From Rhipicephalus microplus (Eukaryota; Arthropoda; Arachnida; Ixodida; Ixodidae), in NCBI RefSeq assembly GCF_043290135.1, contig NC_134709.1:66814556-66878555 (forward strand): a DNA stretch of 64,000 nt, in the 5' to 3' direction. Shown here in pieces: positions 11,037-20,961 of the stretch (the first letter of the stretch is position 1; each line of letters begins with the position of its first letter). The translations under genes and the position numbers were made by a program. A model generated the notes under the pieces. It was not told the origin of the DNA. It worked only from the letters and a program-made list of their open reading frames with translations, and did not search any database.

Positions 11037-11099
11037 AGTCTGATTGATTGATCGATATGTGGGACTGATATTCCCTAAGCCTAAAATTGGATTAGGGAA

Positions 11100-11920
11100 T
11101 GGGAGGCTTTACCAACGGACGACCGCCTTGCGGCATGGGGCGTGGCGCCCTCCGCCACATGCCCGCAATGCGGCCGCGTCAAAACGCTGAACCATGTCGT
11201 TCATGAATGTATAGTAGCACGCACCTTTTGGTGCATGGTTACCAGTATGTTCCAAATAAGTATGCAGTGGAAGTCTCCCCACAGGCATAACTTTGTCGAA
11301 CACTTAATGGCTATCGGAGCCTTAGTCTTATGGAGGCGGAGGGGACTGGCCCATCTGAGGGGACGCCCACAAAGAGCCATGTTTCCTCTGCTACATCGGT
11401 TGAGAAACGTAATGCTAATGCATCTCAATGAAGAACTAGTTATGCTGGGAGAGGAGGCTTTTCTCCGACGCTGGTCTACGCAATTCATTATTGTAAAAAA
11501 ACAACATAGTGTCCATGCCTTTCCTCCCCTACTGTAGAGGTGGGCTAGAGCTTGTACCACTGTGAAATTACTGTGCGTTTTTCCATTTCTTCATTAGAAA
11601 CATGTCTTTTTTGTGCAATATTGTTTTTGAGCGCGAGAGCAAACATTCCTCACAGGTGAATGCAAAAACATCACCTTACACTGTCAATGACCCCCTTGTT
11701 TGTGCATATAGCCTTACTGTTTATATAAGTTTAATCATCTCGATGTTCATGAATGTCCGGTCCTTGTATAATTTTTGCATTGTACATCACTGCACACGCA
11801 AATAAGTAATTTTCGCTGTATATAGCAGCTTGCACTGTACATATGCATCATCATCATTGTCCATCTTTCTGTGCGCACGTAAGCTATGTAAGATATATCT
11901 GGAAATAAAATTCTCTTAAA
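11100..11920 (+). mobile_element. 5'-truncated LINE: C-terminal zinc finger and 3' UTR
   Basis: A plus-strand frame at 11142-11537 begins with a CCHC-like knuckle (CPQCGRVKTLNHVVHEC), typical of the C-terminus of RNase H-bearing LINEs. It continues through a basic region to a stop near 11535. About 380 bases of 3' UTR follow, with an ATCATCATC run at 11845-11858 and AATAAAATTC just before 11920. RT and RNase H domains are missing. A scrap of SINE tail (GATTGATTGATCGATATGTG) lies at 11042-11061. Confidence 0.7.
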
Positions 11921-12115
11921 CCAGATCCAAAAAGTTACTGGTGGAGCGTGGATATGTTTGCCTCAGCTTTCTAAGATCACCAAAGAACTCAGGATATGTC
12001 ATCTTGGCGTCTTTGTTGTCATGTATCGCATTAACCATTTCACTCTGCTTCGCCATTACGGTGTCACCTTGCAGCACACAGTACATATAAGCGCGTGGAA
12101 GTGTCACGGTGAGTT
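11921..12115 (-). other. Unrecognised minus-strand open frame, about 62 codons
   Basis: The frame runs into the LINE 3' end and contains VMAKQSEMVNAIHDN and MTYPEFFGDLRKLRQTYP. The composition looks protein-like rather than low complexity. I found no ATG start outside the frame and no convincing acceptor upstream. It could be the last exon or a fragment of a host or TE gene. I do not recognise the family. Confidence 0.3.
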
Positions 12116-12168
12116 AGACTATTATGACGCCTTTTAGATTATGTATGTAACCTTAAGGCAAGAATAAT

Positions 12169-12480
12169 TGTAAGTATGGGTAGAAACTCGTGTCATCCAG
12201 CTGTGCATGTAAGGTATTTATAGCCTGACGAGCAGGCAAACTTCTATGTAATGGTAAGATTGAAGTGTGCATTTTAATTTGTAGTGTCGGGCATTTCATG
12301 TCCAAATTTTAAAAAAATGCATATCTCGGAGTCATATACTTCCGATTAGTTTCGCTTTCGTGGGATGTATCGCTAACGCCACTTGACGACTACATTGTGT
12401 AAACATGGCTGCGTGCTTCAGCGCACTCTCTGAATAAAGAGTCTCCTCCCCGTTCTCGGCCTAGCGTGACGTTCCTTACA
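12169..12480 (+). mobile_element. Candidate solo LTR (TGTAAG...CTTACA)
   Basis: The segment starts TGTAAG and ends CTTACA, a 6-bp inverted terminus, with a poly(A) signal in CTGAATAAAGAGTCTCCTCC about 50 bases before the end. The R-U5-like end resembles the one ending near 6110. Flanking bases (ATAAT and GCGCT) do not match, so no target duplication supports it; the start could also be TGTAACC at 12146. Confidence 0.45.
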
Positions 12481-12508
12481 GCGCTCCGGCGCACTAACGC
12501 GCCCATTG

Positions 12509-12546
<38 letters not shown>

Positions 12547-12830
12547 TATCAAACAAACAATCAAAGAACTTTATTTTCACCAAAAACAAAAACATTTACG
12601 GCGAAAAAATGTGGCCGGGAAAAAAGCTGTCATATGACACCTTGACAAAGCCCCAGCCACCCATCGGTGGCGAAACGGCAGGGTACAGCACTTGATAAAT
12701 GTGGGGGAAAAATGCATAATAATAGTTGCTAAACAGTTTCAAATTGATATCATAGTGCATTCACTATGGGCGCAGGTGCACTACAAGGTCAAATGTACCT
12801 AATTATACACTTGCTAAAGATAAGTAACGA
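12509..12830 (-). mobile_element. 3' end of a CR1/L2-type LINE
   Basis: An AATC array (12509-12545) followed by AAAGAACTTTATTTTCACC matches the 3' terminus of the LINE at 782. The remaining 250 or so bases look like 3' UTR. No coding sequence is attached, so this is a heavily 5'-truncated copy. Confidence 0.65.
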
Positions 12831-13001
12831 GGAAAAAGGGGGTAAAAAAGTCGAAGAGAAAAACAAAGACAAAAAACAAAACAAAAAGTAAAACAAAGCC
12901 AGAGAAGAAGAAAGAACAAAAAATGGAAAGAAATATATTAGGCACTTCAAGTACATTAAAGCAATGCGCAGTTATATACTGATATGCATGCGCATAGGAT
13001 T

Positions 13002-13018
13002 CACACACACACACACAC

Positions 13019-13107
<89 letters not shown>
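13002..13107. repeat. (CA)n(AT)n microsatellite
   Basis: Nine CA units are followed by about 87 bases of pure AT repeat, which abut the palindrome at 13103. Repeated Ile-Tyr frames here are artefacts. Confidence 0.95.
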
Positions 13108-13110
<3 letters not shown>

Positions 13111-13266
13111 CAGTAGATCCTTCGTGAGCGGTCACAACGTGGTTTATTTCGACGTTTCGGCCTAGAGTCTGGCCTTCATCAGGATCCTGATGAAGGCCAG
13201 ACTCTAGGCCGAGACGTCGAAATAAACCACGTTGTGACCGCTCAGGGAGGATGTACTGGACTATAT
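13103..13266. repeat. Near-perfect 164-bp palindrome
   Basis: The arms meet at 13184/13185 inside an ATCAGGATCCTGAT core. From 13126 to 13243 the arms pair with a single T/G mismatch. Beyond that they continue with a handful of mismatches to about 13103 and 13266. Each arm carries the block GAAGGCCAGACTCTAGGCCG and GTCGAAATAAACCACGTTG. A weaker single-arm relative is visible at about 19739-19790. AT tracts lie on both sides. Confidence 0.9.
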
Positions 13267-13298
13267 GCAACGCTACGGCCACTCAACCACCATGCCTG

Positions 13299-13300
<2 letters not shown>

Positions 13301-13352
<52 letters not shown>
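13301..13352. repeat. (AT)n microsatellite
   Basis: About 52 bases of AT repeat at the 3' end of the minus-strand LINE that follows. Confidence 0.95.
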
Positions 13353-13359
<7 letters not shown>

Positions 13360-15020
13360 TGAATAATGAAGGAAAAAAGGAAAACAATAACTTGCGAAAC
13401 ACATGTATACTCCAATGTTAGAAAATGCAAGTTTGTTATGTTAACATACTTCTAATTTCTTTTTTTGAGTGGAATAAAACATCTATTCCTTGCATTTCGA
13501 AATAGTTTAATGTTGTTGGGAGGATGTGTTGGGTGCGTTGTGCTCCATAGTGTGTGCGTGAGAATGGAATGTGCCAAGGCAGTTGATATCGGACATGATA
13601 AGAAATTGCGTTTTGTGTAAGGTTAGCGAGTTTAAGAAGTGTGTCCGATTTCCCGAGTGCTGCCTTTTTGTAGCAGCAAAGCAATTTGTAAGTATATATA
13701 GATGTGATATTTTCACAATTTGATGCTGCTTGAAAAGAGGGGCGGTGTGTTCTAGAAAGGGAGCATTTGAAGTAAGTCGAACCATTTTCTTTTGTAACAC
13801 GCTCAGTTTTGACATATTAAGGGCTGTATTTTTACCCCATACCAGAAAGCAGTAACATAGGTGGGAATTAAAAAGCGCATCATAAAGTAATCTCTTTATT
13901 TTAGCTGGTAGTATGTGTCGATGACGGCTAATTAGTCCTACAGTCTTAGCCAAATTCAGCGTAACCGCGTTTACCTGGTCATTCCATGACATGTGCTCGT
14001 TGAAGATGATGCCAAGTATTTTAACGCATTTTTCAATGCGAACAGTGAACGGACCTAGGACAAGCTCCTGAGGTACTACAGCTAGCGCGCCGTGAGCACG
14101 ATATATACCACACTTAGTTTTGGCTTCATTCAATACAAGGCTGTTTGCCTTGCACCAGTCATTCAGCTTCGAACAGAACGTACTTGCTTCAGCTTGAATG
14201 CTACATAATTCCAGGCCTTCAAAAAAGACAGTGCAATCATCGGCGTAAATGATGAACTGACAAGTGGTGTTTAATTGTATTACATCATTATTGTAAAACA
14301 GGAAAAGCAGTGGCCCTAAAATACTGCCCTGTACTCCACAAGAGATACGCTCGAGACGTGATTTGTGAGTGCCTATTTCGGTAAATTGAAGTCTTTCGTC
14401 TAGGTAGGAGCGAAGAAGTTGTGATGCAACTCTCCGAAATCCATAGCATTCTATTTTCTGTAAGAGAATATCATGATTGACATGATCGAAGGCTTTGCTA
14501 AAATCGAGTTAGAGTCCTACTGTGAATGTTTTGTTTCCTATGTTTTCTAATATGAGCTCTTTTCGGAGCAAGAGTGCGTCCTTAGAGGAACAATTTTTTC
14601 TAAATCTGAATTGATAGGTAGTTAAGAGATTAAATCTTCTACTAGAGCTCTCGATGCGGGTATTAATAACTTTCTCAAGGCCTTTAAAAAAAACTGGCAG
14701 TATCGAGACTGGACGGTAGTTGGAAAAGCTTTTTTTGTCGCCTCCTTTATGAATTACTGTCACTCTAGCAACTCGCATGCTACTTGGAAAAACTCCACAT
14801 GAGATAGCTTTGTTAAATATGTGTGCGATGACAGGAGCGATCAAATCTAGTACGTACTTAACGGTTTAATTACTAATCCGTCTGCATCGGGGCTACGACT
14901 GTTCCGAAGGCCGGAAAAAACAGTAATCACCTCAGACACTGAAGTAGGCTGAAAAAAGAAAGACCGTGAGAACCATGGAACATCTACAGAAGTAGCCGGG
15001 GAAGTATCCGTGTTTCCTAT
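13360..15020 (-). mobile_element. 5'-truncated LINE with decayed RT
   Basis: Minus-strand frames at 14844-14509 and 14133-13507, plus an unlisted open stretch between them, together give RT. The parts are HKGGDKKSFSNYRPVSILP, DFSKAFDHVNHDIL, GVQGSILGPLLFLFYNND, a YADD-containing block (IIYADDCTVFFEG), and the thumb ILGIIFNEHMSWNDQV. An in-frame TAA lies just before the DFSKAFD motif near 14510, with frame breaks around 14133. There is no endonuclease and the 5' end meets the next LINE's 3' tail at about 15020. The type is CR1/L2 or Jockey. Confidence 0.8.
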
Positions 15021-15021
15021 C

Positions 15022-17602
15022 TGGAGTGAGTGAGTGAAACAACTTTATTCGGTCCGCAATAGACGCGAGTAAACTCAGCGTCACCTGGCTAGGCGCACTC
15101 GGCGACCATCAGGTTAAACCTGACGGCCCTCGCGCGGGCCCTCTCGACGGCCAGGATTTGAGAGGTCTGTTCCTGAGCCTTAATGAGTCGCTTCATTTCC
15201 TCTTGGGTGAAAGGGGGACCGGCAGAGGCGCAGCCCCACAGTACATGCTCGAAGTCCGCATAACCACCACACAGGGGGCAATCCGGGCTTGGAAACCGTT
15301 CAGGGTACATTGTGTGCAGTGCCGCAGGGCTCGGGTAAGTGTTTGTTTGTAGCAGTCGGAGAGTAACAGCTTGGGCCCTGCATAGCGAGGAGTGTGGTAG
15401 AGGCAGCAGTCTTCTTGACAGATAGTGGTGCTTGCATATCTCGTTGTACGAGCAGAGAGGCTCAGGTCGCCCAGGAGATGACGCGTTACCCGGCACACGG
15501 TCAGTCAAACCTCGTGCAGCCGAGTACGCCTCCTCGTTGGGATTGAGCGAGGCACCCTCAATGGTTTCAAGGTGCGCAGGAAACCAGACCAATGAGTGAT
15601 CTTTGAGGTCTTTGACTTTTTGAATAATCTGTAGGACCTGGGGAGCCACCATGCCCATCTGGAAGGCCTTGATAGCGGCCTTGGAGTCTGAATAAATTGT
15701 GTCATGTACACCGTCCGTCAATGCAAGAGCAATGGCAACCTGCTCTGCAACGCTAGAACTAGAAGTGCGGATGGTAGCGCAGCTGATGACTCTGCAATCA
15801 CAGTCGACGACCACTGAGGAGAAGGCCTCTTCTTGAATGTACGAAGCAGCATCGACGAAGCAGGCTCGATCCTTGTCCAAGCGGGCACTGGCAAGCAGAG
15901 ATTTACCCCTGGCTCGTCTTCGTGCTGCGTTGTAGGTTGGATGCATATTGCGTGGCATCCGCGCAATCTGGATCTTGGATCTTACGTCGTTGGGCAGCTT
16001 CACAGCGTCAGGACCGACAACCGTGGGGTTTCGTCCCAGCATGCCGAGTATGGCTCTACCCGCTGGGGTGCCAGACAGCCTGACAAACTGTGCAAACTCT
16101 TGGGCTTCGACAATTTCTTCGAACGTGTTGTGGATTCCCAACTTCAGGAGGTCTTCCGTGTGCGTTCGAACGGGAATGCCAAGGGCCAGCTTGAAGACTC
16201 TTCTGATTAGGGCATTGATTTTGTTGCGCTCCGACACGAGCCAGTTGTGCATAGCCGCCGAATAAGCGAGGTGGCATAGCACGAATGCGTGGATAATCCG
16301 GATCAGATTGTCCTCCCTGATTCCGCGGTGCCTGTTAGCGATTCTTCGAATCAGTCCGAGGGCGCTTTCGGTCTTGGAACAAATGCGTTTAACGGCGGCT
16401 CCATTGGCTCCGTTAGACTCGATAAACATTCCAAGGACCCTGATAGTGTCCACCCGCGGAACTGGGGAGCCGTTACCGGTGAATAACGTAATGTGGCTTT
16501 TCATTGCTGGCTTCCAAAACCGGTGAGAACCGCCTCTGGGCCTCTTCTTATACAGTAAGAGCTCTGACTTAGCGGGCGAGCACCTTAGCCTGGTGGGGAT
16601 GAGATAGCGCTCCGTCACATCGATGGCCTCTTGCAAAGCACTCTCGACCTGACCCTCACATCCGCTGAGGCACCAGATGGTGATGTCGTCTGCGTAGATC
16701 GTGTGGTTAATGTTCGGGATTTTGTTCAAGGCCCTCGACAGGTTGATCATGCAGATATTGAACAGCGTCGGGGAGATCACCGCCCCCTGAGGTGTCCCTT
16801 TTGGCCCAAGGGTAATTTCGTGGGTCAAAAAATCGTCAATCTTCAGTCTTGTGGACCGCGACGAAAGGAAGGAGCGCACAAAATTGTACGCCCGCTTGCC
16901 GACGTGAAACTCAGACAAGCTCTTGAGAATAAAGGCGTGTGATATGTTGTCAAAAGCCTTTTCCAAATCCAATCCAAGAATCGCCTTGGTGTCGGTGGAG
17001 CCGGAGTCAATGACCTGGTGCTTGATCAGCTTCATGGCGTCCTGAGTCGAGAGCCCCGACCGAAAGCCAATCATGTTGTGGGTATAGCATTCGTTAGACT
17101 CGAGGTGGTCAGTGAGGTGGTTGAGCATGGCGTGCTCGGCCACCTTCCCGACGCACGACGTCAACGAGATTGGCCTAAGATTCTCGATGCTCGGTGCCTC
17201 ACCCGGCTTGGGCATCAGTACTGTGCAGGCCGCTTTCCAGCTCTTGGGAATGAGACCGCTGCGCCAGATTTCGTTGATCTTGTCTGTAAGAAACTCGATC
17301 GAGTCGTCGTCGAGGTGCTTGAGCATTTTGTTGGTTACCCCATCTGGCCCAGAGGCGGATCTGCTATTGAGGGATGCGAGAACCCGCTTGACCTCAACCA
17401 CGGTGAAGTCCTCGTTCATCGATGGCGCGTCGCGCCCCTCGTAGTCAGGAAACTGGGGAGGTACCGGATCGTCCGTGGCCGCCAGGTACTTGTCTATGAG
17501 CTTCTCCGTGATCGCCTCATCTGGAGTTGAGTCGGTGGCCAAATGGACAGCTTTCGCCAAAGCTCTCTTCTGATTGGACTTGCTGTTGCCGTCGTGCAGT
17601 AA
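15022..17602 (-). mobile_element. I/Jockey-superclade LINE with RT and RNase H, 5' truncated
   Basis: The 3' end is a CACTCACTCAC-type tail (15024-15036 on the plus strand as GAGTGAGTGAGTG) next to AACAACTTTATTCGG, the reverse complement of an AATAAA-containing 3' UTR. The 5' end is at about 17602, where LINE protein sequence (KSNQKRALAKAVHLATD) stops exactly inside the tRNA-like part of the composite repeat. The endonuclease is absent, so the copy cannot be autonomous despite its open frame. Confidence 0.9.
15089..17560 (-). CDS. LINE reverse transcriptase - RNase H - CCHC protein
   Basis: An 823-codon uninterrupted frame. RT motifs: SGPDGVTNKML (70-80), NLRPISLTSCVGKV (127-140), LGLDLEKAFDNISHAF (195-210), GTPQGAVISPTLFN (255-268) and catalytic YADD (289-292). 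The RNase H domain follows at about 565-690, with CFVDAAS (first Asp, 570), AEQ (Glu near 606), IYSDSKAAI (Asp 625) and VWFPAH (658-663). A C-terminal knuckle CPLCGG-x7-H-x4-C lies at 761-777. The protein reverse-transcribes LINE RNA and degrades the RNA strand. The open frame actually continues upstream to about 17602, so the listed Met is not the native start; the endonuclease half is missing. It overlaps no other real frame. GC content is clearly higher than in the flanking LINE at 13.4-15.0 kb. Confidence 0.92.
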   Translation of the reverse strand: MAKAVHLATDSTPDEAITEKLIDKYLAATDDPVPPQFPDYEGRDAPSMNEDFTVVEVKRVLASLNSRSASGPDGVTNKMLKHLDDDSIEFLTDKINEIWRSGLIPKSWKAACTVLMPKPGEAPSIENLRPISLTSCVGKVAEHAMLNHLTDHLESNECYTHNMIGFRSGLSTQDAMKLIKHQVIDSGSTDTKAILGLDLEKAFDNISHAFILKSLSEFHVGKRAYNFVRSFLSSRSTRLKIDDFLTHEITLGPKGTPQGAVISPTLFNICMINLSRALNKIPNINHTIYADDITIWCLSGCEGQVESALQEAIDVTERYLIPTRLRCSPAKSELLLYKKRPRGGSHRFWKPAMKSHITLFTGNGSPVPRVDTIRVLGMFIESNGANGAAVKRICSKTESALGLIRRIANRHRGIREDNLIRIIHAFVLCHLAYSAAMHNWLVSERNKINALIRRVFKLALGIPVRTHTEDLLKLGIHNTFEEIVEAQEFAQFVRLSGTPAGRAILGMLGRNPTVVGPDAVKLPNDVRSKIQIARMPRNMHPTYNAARRRARGKSLLASARLDKDRACFVDAASYIQEEAFSSVVVDCDCRVISCATIRTSSSSVAEQVAIALALTDGVHDTIYSDSKAAIKAFQMGMVAPQVLQIIQKVKDLKDHSLVWFPAHLETIEGASLNPNEEAYSAARGLTDRVPGNASSPGRPEPLCSYNEICKHHYLSRRLLPLPHSSLCRAQAVTLRLLQTNTYPSPAALHTMYPERFPSPDCPLCGGYADFEHVLWGCASAGPPFTQEEMKRLIKAQEQTSQILAVERARARAVRFNLMVAECA

Positions 17603-17749
17603 GCGTTATTCGAAGGTCATAGGTTCGATTCCTGCTCACAGCTGGTAATTTTTTCATCCACTTTTCTTTCTTCTTTCTTCTTATTTACATTCCATTGGTT
17701 CTAATAACTTCCCCTGTTCATTCCTTGGCATTACTGTCTGTTATATCTC
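17603..17749 (+). repeat. Composite repeat, 3' half (diverged copy)
   Basis: This starts inside the tRNA-like part (TTATTCGAAGGTCATAGG, then GGTTCGATTCC) and runs through TTTTTTCATCCACTTTTC to ATATCTC. It is the 3' half of the unit present complete at 18043-18500, but with several differences and an extra TTCTTTC. Confidence 0.8.
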
Positions 17750-17802
17750 AATATATATATATATATATATATATATCTATATATATATCTATATATATAT
17801 AT

Positions 17803-17850
<48 letters not shown>
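17750..17850. repeat. (AT)n microsatellite
   Basis: About 100 bases of AT repeat with a few single-base interruptions, separating two copies of the composite-repeat 3' half. Confidence 0.95.
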
Positions 17851-17852
<2 letters not shown>

Positions 17853-18042
17853 CGAAGGTCGTAGGTTCGATTCCTGCTTACAGTTGGTAATTTTTTCATC
17901 CACTTTTCTTTCTTCTTATTTACATTCCATTAATGTTAATAACTTCCCCTGTACATTCCTTGGCATTACTGTCTGTTATATCTCATTATTATTGTGTTAA
18001 AAAACACGGAAAAACGAGCCCTTAGGTATACACTTCTTTCCC
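17851..18042 (+). repeat. Composite repeat 3' half, first of two identical copies
   Basis: These 192 bases are, as far as I can read, identical to 18309-18500 (offset 458). The copy begins within the anticodon-arm region of the tRNA-like core and ends TATACACTTCTTTCCC. It then runs directly into the 5' half of the next unit (TTATTTCATTGAACGAGGG), giving a head-to-tail arrangement. Confidence 0.9.
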
Positions 18043-18498
18043 TTATTTCATTGAACGAGGGTCTCGTACTGGCAGACTTGGTGTGTTTAGGTTGTATAAG
18101 AGGGACAATTAATCAGCTGCCCGCTCATAATAAGTTCACGTGCTACGTGACGCCAAACATGCGCATAAGAGTGTTTTCACACTCGTTGTTTGGCTTATAG
18201 ATGGCGCTGACTGTCGCTCCTACTTCTAAAATTCACAGATAAACCCAAAAAAGTGGATGGAGGGAGTGCCGCTGTAATAGCTCAGTGGTTAGAGCATCGA
18301 ACGCGTAATTCGAAGGTCGTAGGTTCGATTCCTGCTTACAGTTGGTAATTTTTTCATCCACTTTTCTTTCTTCTTATTTACATTCCATTAATGTTAATAA
18401 CTTCCCCTGTACATTCCTTGGCATTACTGTCTGTTATATCTCATTATTATTGTGTTAAAAAACACGGAAAAACGAGCCCTTAGGTATACACTTCTTTC

Positions 18499-18500
<2 letters not shown>
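18043..18500 (+). repeat. Complete composite repeat unit with a tRNA-like core
   Basis: The unit is a 5' half (18043-18270, including AGGTTGTATAAGAGGGAC and CACGTGCTACGTGACGCC), a tRNA-like core (18271-18344), and a 3' half (to 18500). Related units lie at 27893-28314 (minus) and 28793-29150 (plus), and a partial at 17603. All are bounded by AT tracts. Confidence 0.8.
18271..18344 (+). mobile_element. tRNA-like core of the composite repeat
   Basis: A full cloverleaf can be drawn. Acceptor GCTGTAA pairs with TTACAGT, the D stem is GCTC with GAGC, the anticodon stem is TCGAA with TTCGA around loop CGCGTAA, and the T arm is GTAGG-TTCGATT-CCTGC. Loop position 33 is G instead of T, and the sequence sits inside a repeat present several times, so I call it SINE-like and not a functional tRNA gene. 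If read literally the anticodon would be CGT. Confidence 0.7.

Positions 18501-18582
<82 letters not shown>
18501..18582. repeat. (AT)n(GT)n microsatellite
   Basis: About 56 bases of AT followed by about 24 bases of GT, directly after the second identical copy. Confidence 0.95.
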
Positions 18583-18583
<1 letters not shown>

Positions 18584-19800
18584 GCTTTCTTGCCAACAGT
18601 AAAGATCAGCCCACGTGAGAACAGCAACAAAAAAAGAGTTTATTTCATTCATAGGTTTCAGCCAGAAACTGGAATTCCTTAGGTTTAAGGTTATATGTCG
18701 CTTGAACTCACAACTATGCAAGTTGACACGAAAAAAAATGAGACGGAGGACGAGACAAAAACAGAGAGAGATGGAAAAAGCAAGAGGCGGAGAACTTTTC
18801 AGGGGTAACTGCGCAATGCATGTGGCATCGTCAGTGTTTATGTCCTTTCAAGCACTGCATATGGTGTTCGGGTAGCGGTACTTTTAATGCAGACGAGGTG
18901 TCGCAAATGAGCCCAGCGGAAACCCACACGTTCATGGAAAGATTGAGAAATGGAAAAGGCGTCGTGCTGCAAACGGGTGGCTTTCTTCTTTCCCTTTCTT
19001 AAAAAGAGGTGACTTGTGGCAGAAGTGCCCTGACGTTGACCCACTCGCTCACCAAGTGATCGTCTCGCCACCTCCTTTTTTTAGAGACTGTAACCATTCA
19101 GGTGTGATCATCGCCAACTGAACGCCCCTGGCGGACGTCCAGTTGAGACACTGCGTGCACAACACCACTTCCAGCCACCGGGTACACAACAAGGAGGCCC
19201 GAACGTGGAATCTCGGAATAAATTAGCATTGCCAAAAAAAGATATTTTTGCTTCTCCTTGCCGCCACGTACTGTGTCCTCCTCAAAGTTAGACATACCCG
19301 TAAAAATTAATTAGTAATATCTCATCTCTTTGATAAACCTTTTCTGCTTGCGCCGCACTGGATCCGTGGGGCGCCATCCTATTGAGCGACAGTACGCGGA
19401 GGGAAGGAAGGATAGACAAAAGAAACCAACCAATTGCCCCACCATAGTCATCTAGTCCAGGCCACCGACACCTGATTGCTGCCTGACGGTTAAAATTAGG
19501 CGGGGCAAGACAAACAGTTCTACACCTACCCTATACTAAAGATGCCACCACCCAAACACGCCCCAAACTCAATCCTTCCAGCGATATAAGCACTGACAAT
19601 GCTATTTTCATAGCACAGTTACCCCTGGTACTCTCTCCTTCCTATGTTTTCCCTCTCTCTCTCCTTTTCACGATTCCCCTTTCATTTCCCGTGCCATAAT
19701 GTATGAATGTAAGTGTGAGCAACACAAACCCTTATTTCTGATGAAGGCCAGAAAGACTCTATTTAAAACTGTCGAAATGAACACTTCCATTCTTACTGTT
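18583..19800. other. No recognised gene; single-arm relative of the 13.1 kb palindrome
   Basis: Short frames only. At 19738-19790 the sequence TGATGAAGGCCAGAAAGACTC and TGTCGAAATGAACAC resembles one arm of the palindrome at 13103-13266 and lies just before the 3' end of the RTE element. Confidence 0.4.
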
Positions 19801-19807
19801 CTCACGG

Positions 19808-20835
19808 ATCATCATCATCATCATCATCACCATCAGCCAGACTAGGTCCACTGCAGGAGAAAGGCCCCTCCCATGTACCGCAAGTTAACCCGGTCCTGTG
19901 CTTGCTGCTGCCAATTGATACCCGCGAATTTCTTAATCTCATCTGCCCACCTAACCTTCTGTCTCCCCCTAACCCGCTTGACGTCTCTGGGAATCCAGTT
20001 AGTTACCCTTAATGACCAGCGGTTATCCTGTCTAAGCGCTACATCCCCGGCCCATGTCCATTTTCTCTTCTTGATTTGAACTATGATATCCTTAACCCCC
20101 GTTTGTTTTCTAATCCACTCTGCTCTCTTCTTGTCTATTAAGGTTACACCTACCATTTTTCTTTCCATTGCTCGCTGCGTCGTCCTCAATTTAAGCTGAA
20201 CCCTCTTTGTAAGTCTCCAGGTTTCTGCTCGGTAGCTAAGTACCGGCAACATACAGCTGTTGTATACATTCCTCTTGAAAGATAGTGGCGATCTACCTGT
20301 CATAATTTGAGAGTGCTTGACAAATGTGCTCCGCCCCATTCTTATTCTTTTAGTTACTTCAATCTCGTGGTTCGGCTCCGCGGTTATTACCTGCCCTAAT
20401 TAAGTATAGTCTTTTACAACTTGAACTGCACTATTACCTATCTTGAAGTGCTGCACTTTTCAGAGGTAGTCGTACATTACTTTCGTTTTCTGCAGAATAA
20501 TTTTAAGACCCATCTTTCTGCTCTCCTTGTCTAACTCCGTAATCATGAGTTGCAATTCGTCCCCTGAGTTACTCAGCAATGCAATGTCATCGGCAAAGCG
20601 CAGGTTACTAAGGTACTCTTCATTAAGTCTTATCCCTAACTGTTTCTATTATAGGCTTCTGAAAACCTCCTGTAAGCACGCAGTAAATAGCATTGGGGAG
20701 ATTGTGTCCCCCTGCCTTACACCCTTCTTGATTAGTATTCTGTTGCTTTTTTTATGAAGCACTCTGGTATCAGTTGATTCTCTGTAGATTTCTTCCAGGA
20801 TGTTTATATATACTTCAACGGCGCCCATACATACG
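19808..20835 (-). mobile_element. RTE-type LINE, 5' truncated, frame-broken
   Basis: The minus-strand element ends in an ATC microsatellite (19808-19829), next to the characteristic block AGGTCCACTGCAGGAGAAAGG. The frame at 20339-19842 is the RTE C-terminal domain (SFKRNVYNSCMLPVLSYRAETW, W-WAGDVALRQDNRW, RGRQKVRWADEIKK). Upstream, RT motifs KKGVRQGDTISPMLF (near 20700) and RFADDIALLSNSGDE (near 20590) are in different frames with stops between. The element begins with YINILEEIYREST near 20820, so the palm N-terminus and endonuclease are lost. Confidence 0.85.
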
Positions 20836-20836
20836 A

Positions 20837-20946
20837 TCTTGTAGATACCGGTGCCGCTGTGTCCGTTATAGACTCCCATCTTTGCCACAAGCTCCGAAAA
20901 GTGACCACGCCACTTGATGTGATGTCTTTACATGCAGCAGCTGCAC
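20837..20946 (+). pseudogene. Ty3/gypsy aspartic protease fragment
   Basis: The plus strand reads ILVDTGAAVSVIDSHLCHKL followed by RKVTTPLDV. The LVDTGA block is the catalytic D-T/S-G of retroelement proteases, which cleave Gag-Pol. Only about 36 codons remain, between the 5' end of the RTE element and a tRNA-like repeat; the frame stops at TAA near 20947. No LTR or RT is attached. Confidence 0.65.
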
Positions 20947-20961
20947 AATAAGACATCATGT

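Noticed and set aside
13001..13430. Ile-Tyr repeat proteins (also near 18450, 27700, 28700 and 31800)
   Set aside because: They are AT dinucleotide tracts read as codons.
17018..17530. 170-codon plus-strand frame and other long plus-strand frames at 15.8-17.5 kb
   Set aside because: They are antisense shadows of the intact LINE RT/RNase H frame.
18271..18344. Functional tRNA gene
   Set aside because: The cloverleaf is good but the base before the anticodon is G instead of the near-universal T, and the sequence is the core of a repeat present at least three times with differing acceptor stems.
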